This document shows positions 12,470 through 23,629 of a stretch of DNA of 64,000 bases, in pieces. A program made the translations under genes and the position numbers. The notes beneath the pieces were generated by a model, which saw only the letters and a program-made list of their open reading frames with translations, was not told the origin of the DNA and did no database searches. Every line of letters begins with the position of its first letter. Position 1 is the first letter of the stretch. This DNA comes from Zhengitettix transpicula (taxonomy: Eukaryota > Arthropoda > Insecta > Orthoptera > Tetrigidae), in the NCBI GenBank assembly GCA_037074705.1, contig CM073590.1:223888246-223952245 (forward strand), read 5' to 3'.

Positions 12470-13606
12470 CAGAAAATCGGCGGATTATTCTGTAATTAAA
12501 TTATCAAACGGTCATTGAGAAAGTGCCCTTTTAAATTCAATCTTGTATTCAAACATTTCAAATTTAATTTAATTGTTTTCATGTATATTGAAACAATTAT
12601 ATACTTCCTGTATATAAATTATGTTCAACTTAATATTTGTATTATGATAGAGGATAATTCAGTTGAAATGTGAATGGATGGATGAAAAAATTTACAGCAG
12701 TTTGCTTCTATATTCGTATTGATTTTAGATTATAAATAAGCAAGAATTTAGATTTATTTACTTACGTATGAAGTAAAGAAATTTTCATAAAAAAGAATAC
12801 GTTATTATTTTTTAACTGTGTAAATTTGACCGAAGCCGAGTTCAGAAGCAAAGAATTCGTCAAGAATGTTACTTGACCTCGATTCCATTGTGCGCGTCAG
12901 TTTACGTAACACTAAAAAAAATCTTACGAAGAAGGGGATTAAAAAAATATATAATTACCTTTAAGGTCGCGGTCGTTAATATTTGTTTGGCTAGAGCTGA
13001 TTCTTACCTGAAGTTAATTTTACGTCATTACCAAACTGGTTCTATTATTCAATCACTCGATCATGGTCTTTCATTAATTCACCCGTAAGTAACAATACGA
13101 AGGCAGATCGAATTAATTGACAATGATTTAAATAACGTAAATACGTTTTGAAAGCTGTCCTAAATAACGCAACATAATTTTCATGTGCTATGTTGATTAG
13201 AACGCTATTTGATTAGTTACGTCAATGGTTTGAAATGATGTGTCCTGTGTTCTTAGAAAAATTGTGCTTCATTATACGACATTTAATCTCCGTGCTGGCA
13301 TCAACTGCTAAGAAGGTAATTATGATTCTAGTCAGTTTTTTAAGTGTTGTAGAATAGCGTCATTAAAATTGTAATACACAAAACTGGAGTAGTTATGCAG
13401 CTTATTTTCGCCATAATATAATAACTCGTGCGCGTCGTCAATGATGCATGAAAAAGTCACGGTTGTGTTTGAATGAGTAAGACGATCATTCAGTACATTA
13501 AACCTCCTTGGGAACTTCATATTAACTGTATAGTTCATCCTGAATTTGTTCAATAACCTTGTCACGTTCTTCTGGAGATTTTCAACAAATCAGGATTATC
13601 GGTTGG
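12470..13606. other. Non-coding AT-rich stretch
   Basis: No feature recognised. The frames at 12873-13088 and 13332-13565 lack known motifs. Confidence 0.5.
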
Positions 13607-14200
13607 ACTCCGACTTTGTTTTTTTTAGGGCAACAGGCTACATGAGGGTGATCCACATTGGGCAACTCCCCTTTAATAGCATAGGAAGGGATTTGAAACG
13701 GGGGGGATGCGGAAGGGTAGAGGAAGGTAGCCAAGGGTTACTAGGGCCCCCGGGCTATGGTTTAAGGATCCTACCCGGCATTCGCCTAAAGAAATGCAGG
13801 GAAAACCCTAGGAAAACCTGCATCGGGTAGATCGGGCATTGTGTACTTGTCCCACGCCCTTCCGATAGCGGGAGAGGAGTTTGCTGTGGGGACGCAGCAT
13901 TCCCTTCTCCGTGCCTCGACCAGTTTAGGAGGCAGCTGGCCGACTATTCCAATGGGAATAGCGAACAACTCTTACCGTATGCCCAAGGTCTGTGACCCCG
14001 GAACATACACCTCTCAAAACAGGCCGAGGTGCCTCGGCTTGTGGGAACCTTAGTTCAAAAATGGAGAGGAAAAGGCATCCCCAAAGGTAGCCCCTTCGTA
14101 TCTCTCCTAAAAGGTTCGACCTGCGAGAGAATATCCCTCCCAGGTTACATGCGAGAGAATTCTCCTGCAGGTCTGGATCTCTCCTTCAACTCCGACTTTG
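13607..14200 (-). mobile_element. SINE-like retroposon, copy 5 (longest, with TSD)
   Basis: The insert at 13619-14188 (570 bp) is bounded by a perfect 12-bp duplication, ACTCCGACTTTG, at 13607-13618 and 14189-14200. The T8 run at 13619-13626 is the A-tail on the minus strand. This is the most complete copy. Its 5' end contains two near-repeats of a TTCTCTCGCA motif. It matches copy 1 closely except at the 5' end. Frames exist on both strands (13841-14053 plus, 13786-13968 minus) but resemble no known protein. Confidence 0.85.
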
Positions 14201-14422
14201 CTTCATTGCGTCTTTATGAATATTTTGCAAATTAAGAATGTACATACGAGAAAAGTAATTCGACATTATTTAAAACAAAATAGTTCTCGACATTACCACA
14301 TATTCTGTGTCACGCCACTCTTAACGTATGGCTCTTTAAAAATTATCGTATGCATTTATGGAAATAATAGATTAAGAAATAGATTCTATTTCTAAATTAT
14401 TACTTAAAAATGATAATATTTA

Positions 14423-14773
14423 GTGTCACAGGCTACATGAAGGTTATCCGCTGTGATGGCTAAGGAAGTTATGGAACAAGGGTGGCATGCGGAAGGTAGC
14501 CAAGGGCTGTAGTTTAAGGATTCTTCCCGGCATTCGTCTAAAGGTAATTCAGGAAAAAACCCTACTGAAAACTGCATCAGGTACGTCGGAAATTTGGTCC
14601 TTATCTCACGCCCTTCCGATAACGAGAATTTGGTCTGCTGTGGGAACGCAGCATACCAAACTTCATGCCTCGGTCGAATTTCAAGGGCAGCTGGCCGACT
14701 GGTCCAATAGGATCCTATGCCCAACGTCTGCGACCTCGGAACATACACCTCTCAGAACCAGAAAATGTGTCAC
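14423..14773 (-). mobile_element. SINE-like retroposon, copy 6 (old, degenerate)
   Basis: Homology runs from CAGGCTACATGA at 14428 to CTCAGAACCA at 14760, with many substitutions and deletions and no A-tail. A 7-bp GTGTCAC lies at 14423-14429 and again at 14767-14773, which could be an eroded target duplication or chance. It sits only about 220 bp downstream of copy 5 in the same orientation. The divergence says it inserted independently and earlier. Confidence 0.65.
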
Positions 14774-15172
14774 GGTTTATGGGATCCTTGCTTTGTGATC
14801 CCTGTTCAAGAGTAGGAATGAGGAAAATCCCGAACAGGAAGTAAAGTAGCTGGCTTACTTTATGGGGATACCGCAGCCATCATGCAGTTACACCTTGTCA
14901 TAACATATGCCACTGGAATTGTTAATTTTTTCAATTATACGTGCACATTACTTATTATATTTTTCGTTGGGAGAAGCGAGCGAAGATCACTTTCGAAGGC
15001 GTTGATTTGGAATATTTATAAAAGCAAATACTGCGTAAATATTCAACTGATATAAAAACTTCTAATAAAATAAATTAACTGCTAGGAGATTCAAACAATA
15101 TTTTTTTCCGAACAGCTGAGCCAAATGGGCCGCGAAATCGAGTTAAAGTATCAGGATAGAAAATACTCTATC
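14774..15172. other. Non-coding stretch
   Basis: No gene or recognised repeat. Confidence 0.45.
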
Positions 15173-15225
15173 GGACCGGGAATCGAACCCGGGACTTACA
15201 GGTGCTCTCCCGTCTGGCCTATCCT
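15173..15225 (-). mobile_element. tRNA-related SINE-like fragment
   Basis: On the minus strand the sequence carries a tRNA-like A-box region (GGCCAGACGGGAGAGC, 15205-15220) followed by a perfect Pol III B box, GGTTCGATTCC, at 15179-15189 inside a GGGTTCGATTCCC T-arm-like stem. Only about 13 nt separate the D-arm-like and T-arm-like parts, so the anticodon arm is missing and this cannot be a functional tRNA. It fits the head of a tRNA-derived SINE or a tRNA pseudogene. The tail beyond 15172 was not identified. Confidence 0.55.
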
Positions 15226-15244
15226 ATTCGACTCTCCTTCTTCT

Positions 15245-18200
15245 TGGGAATAAGTATGCCATTCTAATCTTATAAAATTATTACCTTACAGAATAGTTAT
15301 TGCAATGACTTTGCACATAAGTGGATGTTTCGAAGGACTGTTTTAATAAAAAAAATTATTTATAAGATTTAACTGTTGCGGATGTAAAGTACAGTACTTC
15401 TTAAGTTATGAATATGTAATTCTCGTTTCTATGATTTGTGTCCTGTTAAAGTTGTATACTCGAGTAAAATTATTTATATGCATTTTATGGTTATATAAGA
15501 AGCAGGTATTTCACCGAAGTGCGCACCAGAACCGGCTTAAGGTAAATATTGAATTATACAAAATGGAACAAGTTCAGACATATTAGAAGATATTACTAAA
15601 TCAATAATTACAACAATTACGGATTTACAAGAACACACTATAAGTTTCAAATGCCAGTTGGCCGGACACGATGCGAGTTGGTAGATCAAAGAGAATGATC
15701 AGACGAGATCATAAACGACAAATACGACAACAAGTCTTTGTCGTGTAATGGAGTAATGTTTCGTTAATTTTATGTTCAAGTGATTTCGGTAATAAATTTC
15801 AAGGAATTTAAGGCTGTAAGATTGGCAGTTGTTAGGTCTTATATCTGCCTACGCGTTCTCGGGCATAAGTTTGACCAGATGGTGACTGTCCACTAATTTC
15901 GGAGATCTCACCACATTGAATAGCACCAAATCTAGAAGACGGAGACCGTTCCCTTTTAATAGCACGCAAGGAGATCCGCACAATTAGTGAGGAAAGTGGA
16001 GTGTGAGGAGTTAGTCGGAAAAGTTGAGTCTGAGGAGGTATTCTGCAAAAGTTAGTCTGAGAATATATTCTGACTGATATTGAATTGAATCAGGAGTAAT
16101 CTACGAGAAGCAGCCATCGTCCAACTGGTCTGCACCTGCCGATCCCAGTCCCTGAGTCGTCCTCACCGCCAAAGTAGCGGACACCACCAACGACACGGTA
16201 ACCGGAACAATAATTCATAAATACAGTATACCGGGACAGAGCTGAGACTTAATTCATTCATTTAATGGCCCACCAACGCTGAGTGTTGAAGTCTATCAGG
16301 CGCCAAAACCTACTACAGTGGGACATGGACTTTGAATAAGGCGGTAGGAACGAAATGGACAGAAGACTTTGAAGAAACTTTAACTTTAAGATGGAGAAAT
16401 TTGAAGTATTGGTTGAATTCTCTGACAGTATATCAAGAAGTTGAATGGCACTATCTGGATGAACGGAGATGAAAACTGAAGACTTTTTAGTCGGCCATAT
16501 ATAGATTCGGTGAATGTGTAAGTAATGGAGCTGCACTGGAGACATATATTGGAACAAGAAAGCAACGAGTCTGATATGGATTGGATAGAGAATCGGTATT
16601 TGGTAACATTTTCAGCAAGGTTGTACCGGATAGAGGAATAATGAAGTGGGCTATTTCATGAGGAAGGTTAAACAGTATTAATGGCTTCCATTAACTCGGA
16701 TTGGCATTTCTGTATGATGGTAAACATGGTCCAAACATGGAATCAGTAGCCACATCTATTTGGTGACAACTGAGCATTGTCTACTTACCGGTCCACCCGA
16801 GCGCTTGACGACAATATTGTTCTGGGAACAACCTGACACCCCTTATGAAGGATGAGGTGTTTATAGACGGCTTTATCGTGTCTCCATAAATCACATGTTG
16901 TGACTTAGTAACTCTTGCTCCGTGTTTATTACATCTGCCGTGTTTGTCACTCATTTCGCGCGAGATAATCAATCATTGCGACAGTTGTGCTCACGGAGGT
17001 TGTTTTTGCGAAGACTTTCCTCGAGATATGAAACTTTATTGTCGGTGGAAGCTGAAACACGAGTCGAGATAGACAGACGCGAAGTAATTGTGATATTCTA
17101 CATTAAAATAACTGCCTCCCCAAAGCCAAAGGTTGGACAGGGATACAGTAAATATTAACATTTTCAGAGCCCTACAAAACTCGCGACTTTGCGCTGGTTA
17201 ATGACGAAAAACACGAGCTAATACGCGGTTACAGATGAAAGGAAAATAGCGACTGTTTCTAAGTGAGTCTCCAATATTGTTACCTTTGACGTGTCGAAGG
17301 CTTGTCAAGAATCACCTGATGTTATTGAGATGAGATTTCAATTAAAATTTGATGAGATTAGCTTCACGATTATGAGAAATTAATAACATGTTGGATTGTG
17401 CTGTTTTGTTTGGATTGATGGATCGATTGTACACTTAGGATTTGTTTATCAGAATGGTTTATTTCAAACACATATTATATACGTGCCAACCACGCGATCA
17501 CTGTTGAGTCTCGTTCCTCACCACACGATTAAGATGTCCAGTAACACAGTGGTCAGTACGGTAAAACACAAGCAGGAAGAGCAATCCGTGGCGTCGACTG
17601 TACATCAACTCGACTCACAGACTCGGACTAGACTGACTGTTTACACACTTAGTTCTCAATAATACCGTAGCGCTACTGATTCGCTACCAACCTGATAAAC
17701 ATTAATAATATACTAAAGGGATATAATTTACCTGCAAACAATTCTGTATATTTTTGCTGGTAAATCATTTTAGAGTTTATTTCTCAAATATATTTTTTAA
17801 TTTATTGTATTTGCTTTAAGAATATTACAAAACAATTCTATAAACTGCTGCTGTGGTCTCAGACCAAAGTAGTTCTGCTTTGAGGTGATGAGGCCACCTC
17901 CTCCTTAGATATTCCTTAGATCACTCGGCGATTTACGTTAAACCTTCTTGCATTTTATATTTTCAAGAGAGGATTCAGGAGTGTGTTGGTGTGCTTTTCT
18001 AGTTCAGAGTGGTGATTGGTATTTTTTATCATTTATGACATCTTTGATGTTTGCTAATTTCAAGTCTTTATGAAGTGTGTCTTTAGTAACATGGGGAATT
18101 GGAGATCTAACGTAATATTTTTGATTGGTTTCTCATTATTATTGCCACATTATACTCCATAGTTCAATACCAAAATGAGTGTTATTGATAGGACAGGGGT

Positions 18201-18500
18201 TGTCTTTAAATCCTTAGGATTTCAAGTATCAATATATTTTCACTTCTCGGAACTATCTATAACATTATTGTACTGATATGTTCTCATAACTTTCTTGTTA
18301 TCCAAGTTATTTTACCAGTCCCATAAAAATTACAGTAAATTTGGAGACTGAAAAATCCATTTTTATCTTTTCCAATTTAATGTAACCTCAAAAGTTATTT
18401 TCCACTTCCGAGAAAAACAGATATTCTATAAAACGAACAAAATCCTTGTGAAACATAAATATATGCTTTTGAGTGTTGTCAACTGACCAGTGCAGTTGTG
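15245..18500. other. Non-coding stretch, unclassified
   Basis: The part from 15900 to 16560 is less AT-rich than its surroundings and could be an old transposon, but I recognise no domain or terminal repeat. Frames at 16258-16557 (minus), 16781-16972 (minus), 16922-17158 and 17396-17662 have no recognisable motif. Confidence 0.4.
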
Positions 18501-18520
18501 TTTCTCTAGGCTCTTCTTAG

Positions 18521-18558
18521 CACCTGACGAAAGGAACAAAGATCCAAGAAACGTTGTG
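18521..18558 (+). ncRNA. Hammerhead-ribozyme-like motif L2 (core intact)
   Basis: The order is CAC (stem I strand), CTGACGA (core CUGANGA, 18524-18530), a 17-nt stem-loop region with GGA/TCC complementarity, then GAAACGTT (18548-18555) and GTG (18556-18558), which pairs with the CAC. The layout fits a type I hammerhead with a minimal ACGU stem III, the form described in Penelope-like retroelements, where two copies must cooperate. Cleavage would fall after 18555. Stem II is weak (3 bp with A-A flanks), so activity is doubtful. The downstream 85 bp match the L1 and L4 loci, so it belongs to a repeat family. I saw no reverse transcriptase or GIY-YIG domain nearby. Confidence 0.45.
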
Positions 18559-18587
18559 AGGTATTTATATTCCCATTTTTGTCGGTA

Positions 18588-18643
18588 TTGGCTATCTTTT
18601 TTATTCATTATTTTCAATCAGAAGTAAATTTTTTCATTTTAAA
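18588..18643 (+). repeat. Flank shared with 5349-5405
   Basis: About 55 bp align to 5349-5405 at roughly 80% identity; the clearest common block is ATTTTCAATC followed by GTAAATTTTT and CATTTTA. This is the sequence downstream of the hammerhead-like core L2 and supports a common element at both loci. Confidence 0.5.
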
Positions 18644-18659
18644 ATAATTCTTGATTATA

Positions 18660-20479
18660 AGCAATGTACGGAAAAAAGTTTTATTTATTTATTTAGACAA
18701 TACATAGACATTTATTTTTATCAATTTTCTTTTTTTCCATCTCCTGCTTTCAATTATTTGCGATCTCAAGGAAAATAATAATTTAAATTAGATTAAGTTT
18801 TTATTGAATATTGATATGGTAATTACTTTATTCCATAGAATGAAGTGATTTATATTCATAACGTAAACAGAGTAATTTATGAATAAGAAAGTTAGCCAAT
18901 TCAGACAAAAAAGTTATAATATAAATACCACACATGAGTAATTTATAGCTCAATATTTATTTTATCTGTATTTGATTTACTCCGTTACTTTGTTGTTTTT
19001 TTTTGTAAGAAAAATAGTTTGTATGTTTTTACGACAGAGTATATTAGAACCTCAGTCACACGTGTATAGAAGTAATAAATGATGAAACAATTAAAGCATG
19101 TTCAGTAATTTAGATTCAAAGATTCCAACATTACCATTTTAGTTTATTTAAGATGAATTTATAAGTGTGTAAAATTACAAAAGTGGAAAAAATAGAAATT
19201 ATACACTCTGAAGAGAGTTTATGAATTGATGTCACCTTATTAAGTATGTATTAAGATTTTATTTAGTAAGTATATATGTTTCATTTCAAAAAGTACTGGT
19301 GTGATTCTACTTCAATCTTACATCTCCATCAGATTTAGGCTCCGAGATGCAAATGATAGAGGACTTACGATATGAACATATATCACATGTCTCTCGTACG
19401 TTAAAATGTTTTCATAAGATTTTACCCCGGATACAAGAGCCAAATTGATAATCATTCGGGTCGACTGCTTAGTGAAACATCACATAAATATACGTATATA
19501 TATTAGAAATTGTATAAAAATTACTTAAGTTGTTTCAATGATCCTATTTAAGTTATTTGGTACAAAAACTCATAGTCCTAGCAAAAAGAAGGCAGACCTA
19601 TTCTGAGTAAAATATTTTGGTTTTCCTGAGTTTGATTTGTGGGAAGCAGGTGGTGACATGTTATTGTTGTCACCAAGACGAAAGACAATGCTCTGAGATA
19701 GAAGATGTCTCCAGTAAGCCCTCCATGTGCACAATAGATTGTATACTGTTGCTCACTCTCGACACTAGAAGAATGAACGGAGCTGGGCCTACGTGTTTTC
19801 TAATCTTTCGCTCTTCAAACAGTGATGATAAGCACGAGATTCTTTGCCAACAAGAGATTTATATGACTTTTCTAATCTTGAAAATCATGCTACTCCAAAG
19901 TAAATTTTGTAATCATCGTCCTCCAAGCCTTTTCAAAATAATGCGTATAAACAACGTGTTTTGTGCTACCCTGCTCCTTCTAGCTCACGACTGCGAATAA
20001 TTAGAATTAAATTAAAATTAAACCATCAAATCAAACTCTGGAATAAATGTCACCATTTGGGTGCTAAAAATATAAATAACACAATATAAATTAAAAAATT
20101 CCTCAGATTTTTATTTTATAACTAAAAAACTAAAGGCCAATCATTATACAGATATGATGTGACGTCGTCCATTCCGTCTTGAATTTGGCGACGTAGACCG
20201 GTTTTTCGACTCCTAGAAATGTCCGGTAAATGCTGGCGGCCTTTCGAAACCTAATTCTATGTCCCTGATCTGTACTTATTTCTTTATTTCCATCGACATT
20301 GCTTGTCCTTCCAGTTGCTCTCACGCTCAAAAGCTGTACAAAATTCCAGCATAATGTAAAATAAACCCTCTTCACATAATATCGACCAGAACACGCTAAA
20401 TAATTTATTGAGGATGAAAAATAAAATATCCATTATAATTTCTGTTCAATTCAAGAGTCCACATGCAACGGAATATGAT
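18660..20479. other. Non-coding AT-rich stretch
   Basis: It holds the longest frame in the window (19617-20000, 127 codons), which has no recognised domain. Nothing else was identified. Confidence 0.5.
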
Positions 20480-21314
20480 TACCGTATTTTACCGACTATA
20501 ATAATTTTGTTTAAAAAATAACATTTTTACCATTAGTTTGAAAAGCAAGATTATAAAAAATTCTTAGTTTATAAAACCGAACTGACCTTTAAAATCCCTG
20601 AAAATCGTCATATTAACTTTCTTCTTCTTATTCCTCTTCATCGTCATCGTTGTCTTCTTTACATACAAAATGGTCTTCACTACCATCGAGAGCGTTTCTT
20701 AAGCTGCACTTCTTGAAATATTTAACGAAAATATTTTTTCTCACATTAGACCACGAATGTTTTATCCACTGACACACTTGTTTGACTGTAGGTCGTTTTA
20801 CAGTTCCCTCCGGTGAGAAATCATGTCGGGTTTTATCCATCATCTATTTTATTCCATTCCTCTCTCATATACACTTTAAATGATTTATTTATCGAGACAT
20901 GAAGAGGTCGCAATTGTGAAGTAATTCCAGCAAGCTCTGTATTTCATTGTCTTAATTTATCTCTCACAGAATTTTTCAAATGACTATTAAACTGATGTAG
21001 CACGAGAGAATTCTTCTTCAACAAAGCACCTATCCTTCTCTCCCATAGTCTGTTAAGCCATAATTTCATACCAGCCTCGTCCATCCAACCCTTCGTTCGT
21101 CGCATCGGTGCACTGCTGCTGCCAGTTGAATCCAATGTTGCCAGATAGAGTAGGTTTCTCGCGGTATCGAATATATGGCCATTTTGAAGACTGGCGGGAA
21201 TTTTAAATCAAACACTGGACCTTTTTATATTAATTTCGAGTATAAGACGCTCCTGAATTTTGTAGGCAATTTTTTGAATAATAAAGTGCGTCTTATAGTC
21301 CGTAAAATACTGTA
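20480..21314 (-). mobile_element. Pogo/Tigger-type DNA transposon, internally deleted
   Basis: The terminal inverted repeats are 20480-20503 (TACCGTATTTTACCGACTAT...) and 21291-21314, whose reverse complement begins TACAGTATTTTACGGACTAT; 21 of 24 positions match. Both start with TA, as expected for Tc1/mariner/pogo insertion into TA. At 835 bp the element is far shorter than a full-length pogo/Tigger. Only the C-terminal part of the transposase remains (separate entry), so the helix-turn-helix/CENP-B-like N-terminus and the first catalytic region have been lost by internal deletion. Confidence 0.8.
20628..21135 (-). pseudogene. Pogo/Tigger transposase C-terminal relic
   Basis: Minus-strand translation from about 21135 gives WMDEAGMKLWLNRLWERR, then SLVLHQFNSHL, then an in-frame TGA at 20944-20946. 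The same frame continues with ITSQLRPLHVSINKSFK and EEWNKIDDG to a TAA. A shifted frame at 20628-20843 gives VKRPTVKQVCQWIKHSWSNV, FKKCSLRNALDGSED and a run of D/E. In pogo/Tigger proteins the equivalent blocks are a WMDE-x-G-M segment, an LVLDSFRxH block with one catalytic Asp, a QPLDVSINKPFK block about 30 residues on with the last catalytic Asp, and a C-terminal VCQWI...FKKC-ISNALDG-ED acidic tail. Both aspartates are His here, so the protein is dead even ignoring the stop and frameshift. Confidence 0.8.
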
Positions 21315-21476
21315 CATATTTGAGATAATTACGCTTTAACAGTTTTCCCTCTACTTCAATATTTAATTACTTGTGACATGGTTTAACGTCAATTAATTAT
21401 AAACCCAAGAAATTAACAACAAGTATAACTGACAAAAACGGAAATTAATTTTGAACAATATAATTTGAAAAAATTT

Positions 21477-21515
21477 CACGACGTTTCGATCAACCGTAGT
21501 GATAGTTGTCAATGC
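21477..21515 (-). repeat. Hammerhead-like repeat family, copy L3 (degenerate)
   Basis: The minus strand reads GCATTGACAA, then a 17-nt region with ACTATCACTACGGTTGAT, then GAAACGTCGTG. The 3' core GAAACGTC is intact, but CTGANGA is changed to TTGACAA and stem I is lost. Downstream it keeps a TTTTTGTCAGTTATAC stretch similar to TTTTTGTCGGTATTGG after copy L2. Confidence 0.4.
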
Positions 21516-21529
21516 TATTGACAGACTGA

Positions 21530-22350
21530 AGAGATATAGCCAAAGTTACAACACTTTAGAAATAATATAAGGACAAGAATGTTACCAGCAGGGATAGAGA
21601 GAAGGTGCCTATTATCCTAACTGATAAACTAGGGAAAGAAACTTTGGAAAAGTAGAGGGGCAGCAATAAATCATCTTTATGATTTCAATGCTCCGGTATA
21701 TAGATAAACTCCATATTTTATTGGCATTAAATTAGATTTTTTTTAAATATATTAATATGTCAAAGGAAAAATTTAAAATAATTTTTTTTCAACGTGCCTC
21801 ACTCTCTCCTATATAAATACATTTATTGTCTTTACAAATTTGTTATTATATTTCTGATATACTTGAATGATTTTTTTTACGGCTATGGACGCTGTGTACC
21901 AATGTCTAAATTCCGTTAATTATACTTAAATTCAATATATTATATATGGAAGTTACAAAATTTTTATAACATAGTTAGTTCTTCTGTTTTGTTTATGTAT
22001 AATATTTTAACGACTGGAAAAGTCCAAAATGTCGGGATGAGACGTTGCGTGGATTAAATTTTTCATAGTGAATGTATTTATTAAATATTAAAAGTAATTT
22101 TTAATAATCAACTCATTCAGTAATTTTTTGACCAAATTCCTCATAAATAATTATATTAATTTTTACGGTTCGATTTTAATTGTAATAATTAAATTAAAGA
22201 CATGATTTTAAGGAAGCCATCTCGTTAATTTCTTGTCAAGCATAAAAAAATTAAACATGTATTGTCCATATCGTCCTATTGAAAAAATTGTTATAATTTG
22301 TATTAATAAAATTATTTCCATTAATATCAATCAACGTCATTTCATTAACT
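21530..22350. other. Non-coding AT-rich stretch
   Basis: No reading frame, RNA or terminal repeat recognised. Confidence 0.5.
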
Positions 22351-22450
22351 CTTATGGATATATTAAATATTGTATTTTTACGTCTGTTTATATTAAATAA
22401 ATAATGCAATTTTCTGACCAATACCAGACAATATTTGTTTCTTTAATTAC

Positions 22451-22488
22451 GACAACGTTTCTGTACGTGTTTGTACATTCCTCAGGTC
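22451..22488 (-). ncRNA. Hammerhead-ribozyme-like motif L4 (best match)
   Basis: The minus strand reads GAC, CTGAGGA (22479-22485), one unpaired A, TGTAC-AAACAC-GTACA (a 5-bp stem II), GAAACGTT, then GTC, which pairs with the starting GAC as stem I. Every core position of CUGANGA and GAAA is present, and the minimal ACGU stem III is as in Penelope-type hammerheads. The extra A at the base of stem II departs from the usual G-C closing pair. The opposite arm (22562-22599) holds a decayed mirror copy. Confidence 0.5.
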
Positions 22489-22561
22489 TTTTTAATAAAT
22501 TTATTGTTATCGAGAAACCAATGAATTTATATAAATTTTTATAATTTTCTCAGCAGGAAAA

Positions 22562-22599
22562 ACCAGAGGAAGTTACGAACACGTACCGTAATGTAGTCG
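22562..22599 (+). repeat. Decayed mirror copy of motif L4
   Basis: On the plus strand this reads ACCAGAGGA, AGTTACGAACACGTACC and GTAATGTAGTCG, aligning position by position with the L4 core but with CTGAGGA changed to CAGAGGA and GAAACGTT to GTAATGTA. It is the second arm of the fold-back. Confidence 0.5.
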
Positions 22600-22669
22600 T
22601 AAATAAATAAATAAAAAATATTGTCTGGTATTGGTCAGAATACTGCATTATTTATTTTATGGATATATA

Positions 22670-23620
22670 TTTTCCTTGTTTCGTGTTACAATTTCTATTT
22701 TTACCCTTTAAAATAGAGTTTATTTTAAATCTTACATGTATGCGTATTTGATAAATTATCAAACTTTAATATTGTGCTGTTCCTTTTCTCGCATTATACT
22801 TCCCTTTCCAAATTTTTAATCAGGATTTATGAAACGTGAACCATGTTGTTAATGTGTAATTGGGGTTGGAGAAAAGCGAGAGCGCAGGGCAGGAGGAGTT
22901 GTAGCCTCATAGTAAGCAATTCAAGGAAGAACAAAATATATCTGTAGACATTTCTCACTCCAAGTCATCATCATTCTGATAATGTTAAAATCGTTTTGAA
23001 TATTTCAAATAAATCCACACCTGTTTTACTGAACCGTAAAGCTAAATATTGATACAATTCTCAGAAACGGCGGGGCAATGAAATTCGGTTGATTAAGAGT
23101 TTTTTGTAGTGTTGCCATTTAGGACTACGGAAAGCGACCCTCAAATCATTAGCGCTTACAATACTGAATTTAAGTATTGCTTAAATCCAGACAATGCATG
23201 TATTTAAACATTATTATGTCTGGGGTGCGATTCCCATGGCTCGTATCAAATAACGTGGTCAATTTTCTTACTAGTCTAGTAGTCTAACCGAAAGAGATTG
23301 ACATAAAGAAATAAGGAAAATTAAAATAATTTACTGAACTCTTTGTCTTCCAAAATAAAGTATTATAATGATGATATACATGTAAAAGCATAAAATGCAG
23401 CGGCGCCAAGAACTGGTGCAGGTTTCAAGACATACAAATTAAGGCTGTCTTGTTTTATTTTTATTTATTTTACTTAAACCTTGTATGATTATTCTGTTGT
23501 ATGCAAATTTAAATATTCTCAGCCAGATTAACCGGACATATAAATAATTGCAAAATGTTTAAAGCCATGTGTACGACTGGATTATTTACAAATGTAATTA
23601 AACTTACCTTCAAATATTTT
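22670..23620. other. Non-coding AT-rich stretch
   Basis: No feature recognised. Confidence 0.5.
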
Positions 23621-23629
23621 TATATAACG

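Larger units (their letters stand above)
22352..22668. mobile_element. Fold-back element with hammerhead-like arms
   Basis: The arms at 22395-22436 and 22616-22658 are inverted copies with few mismatches; the shared core is CTGACCAATACCAGACAATA. Complementarity continues inward less perfectly, including the hammerhead-like motifs at 22451-22488 and 22562-22599, so the whole block is a long imperfect palindrome. A 12-bp direct repeat, TTATGGATATAT, lies at 22352-22363 and 22657-22668 and may be a target-site duplication. The asymmetric left end (about 30 bp outside the arm) leaves this uncertain. No transposase is present. Confidence 0.55.

Noticed and set aside
16781..16972. Minus-strand frame ending next to a GGTAAGT splice-donor-like site
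   Set aside because: A single motif match with no partner exon or recognised peptide.
19617..20000. Longest frame in the window, 127 codons
   Set aside because: No recognisable domain, composition like the surrounding DNA, and no splice or promoter context that I could support.
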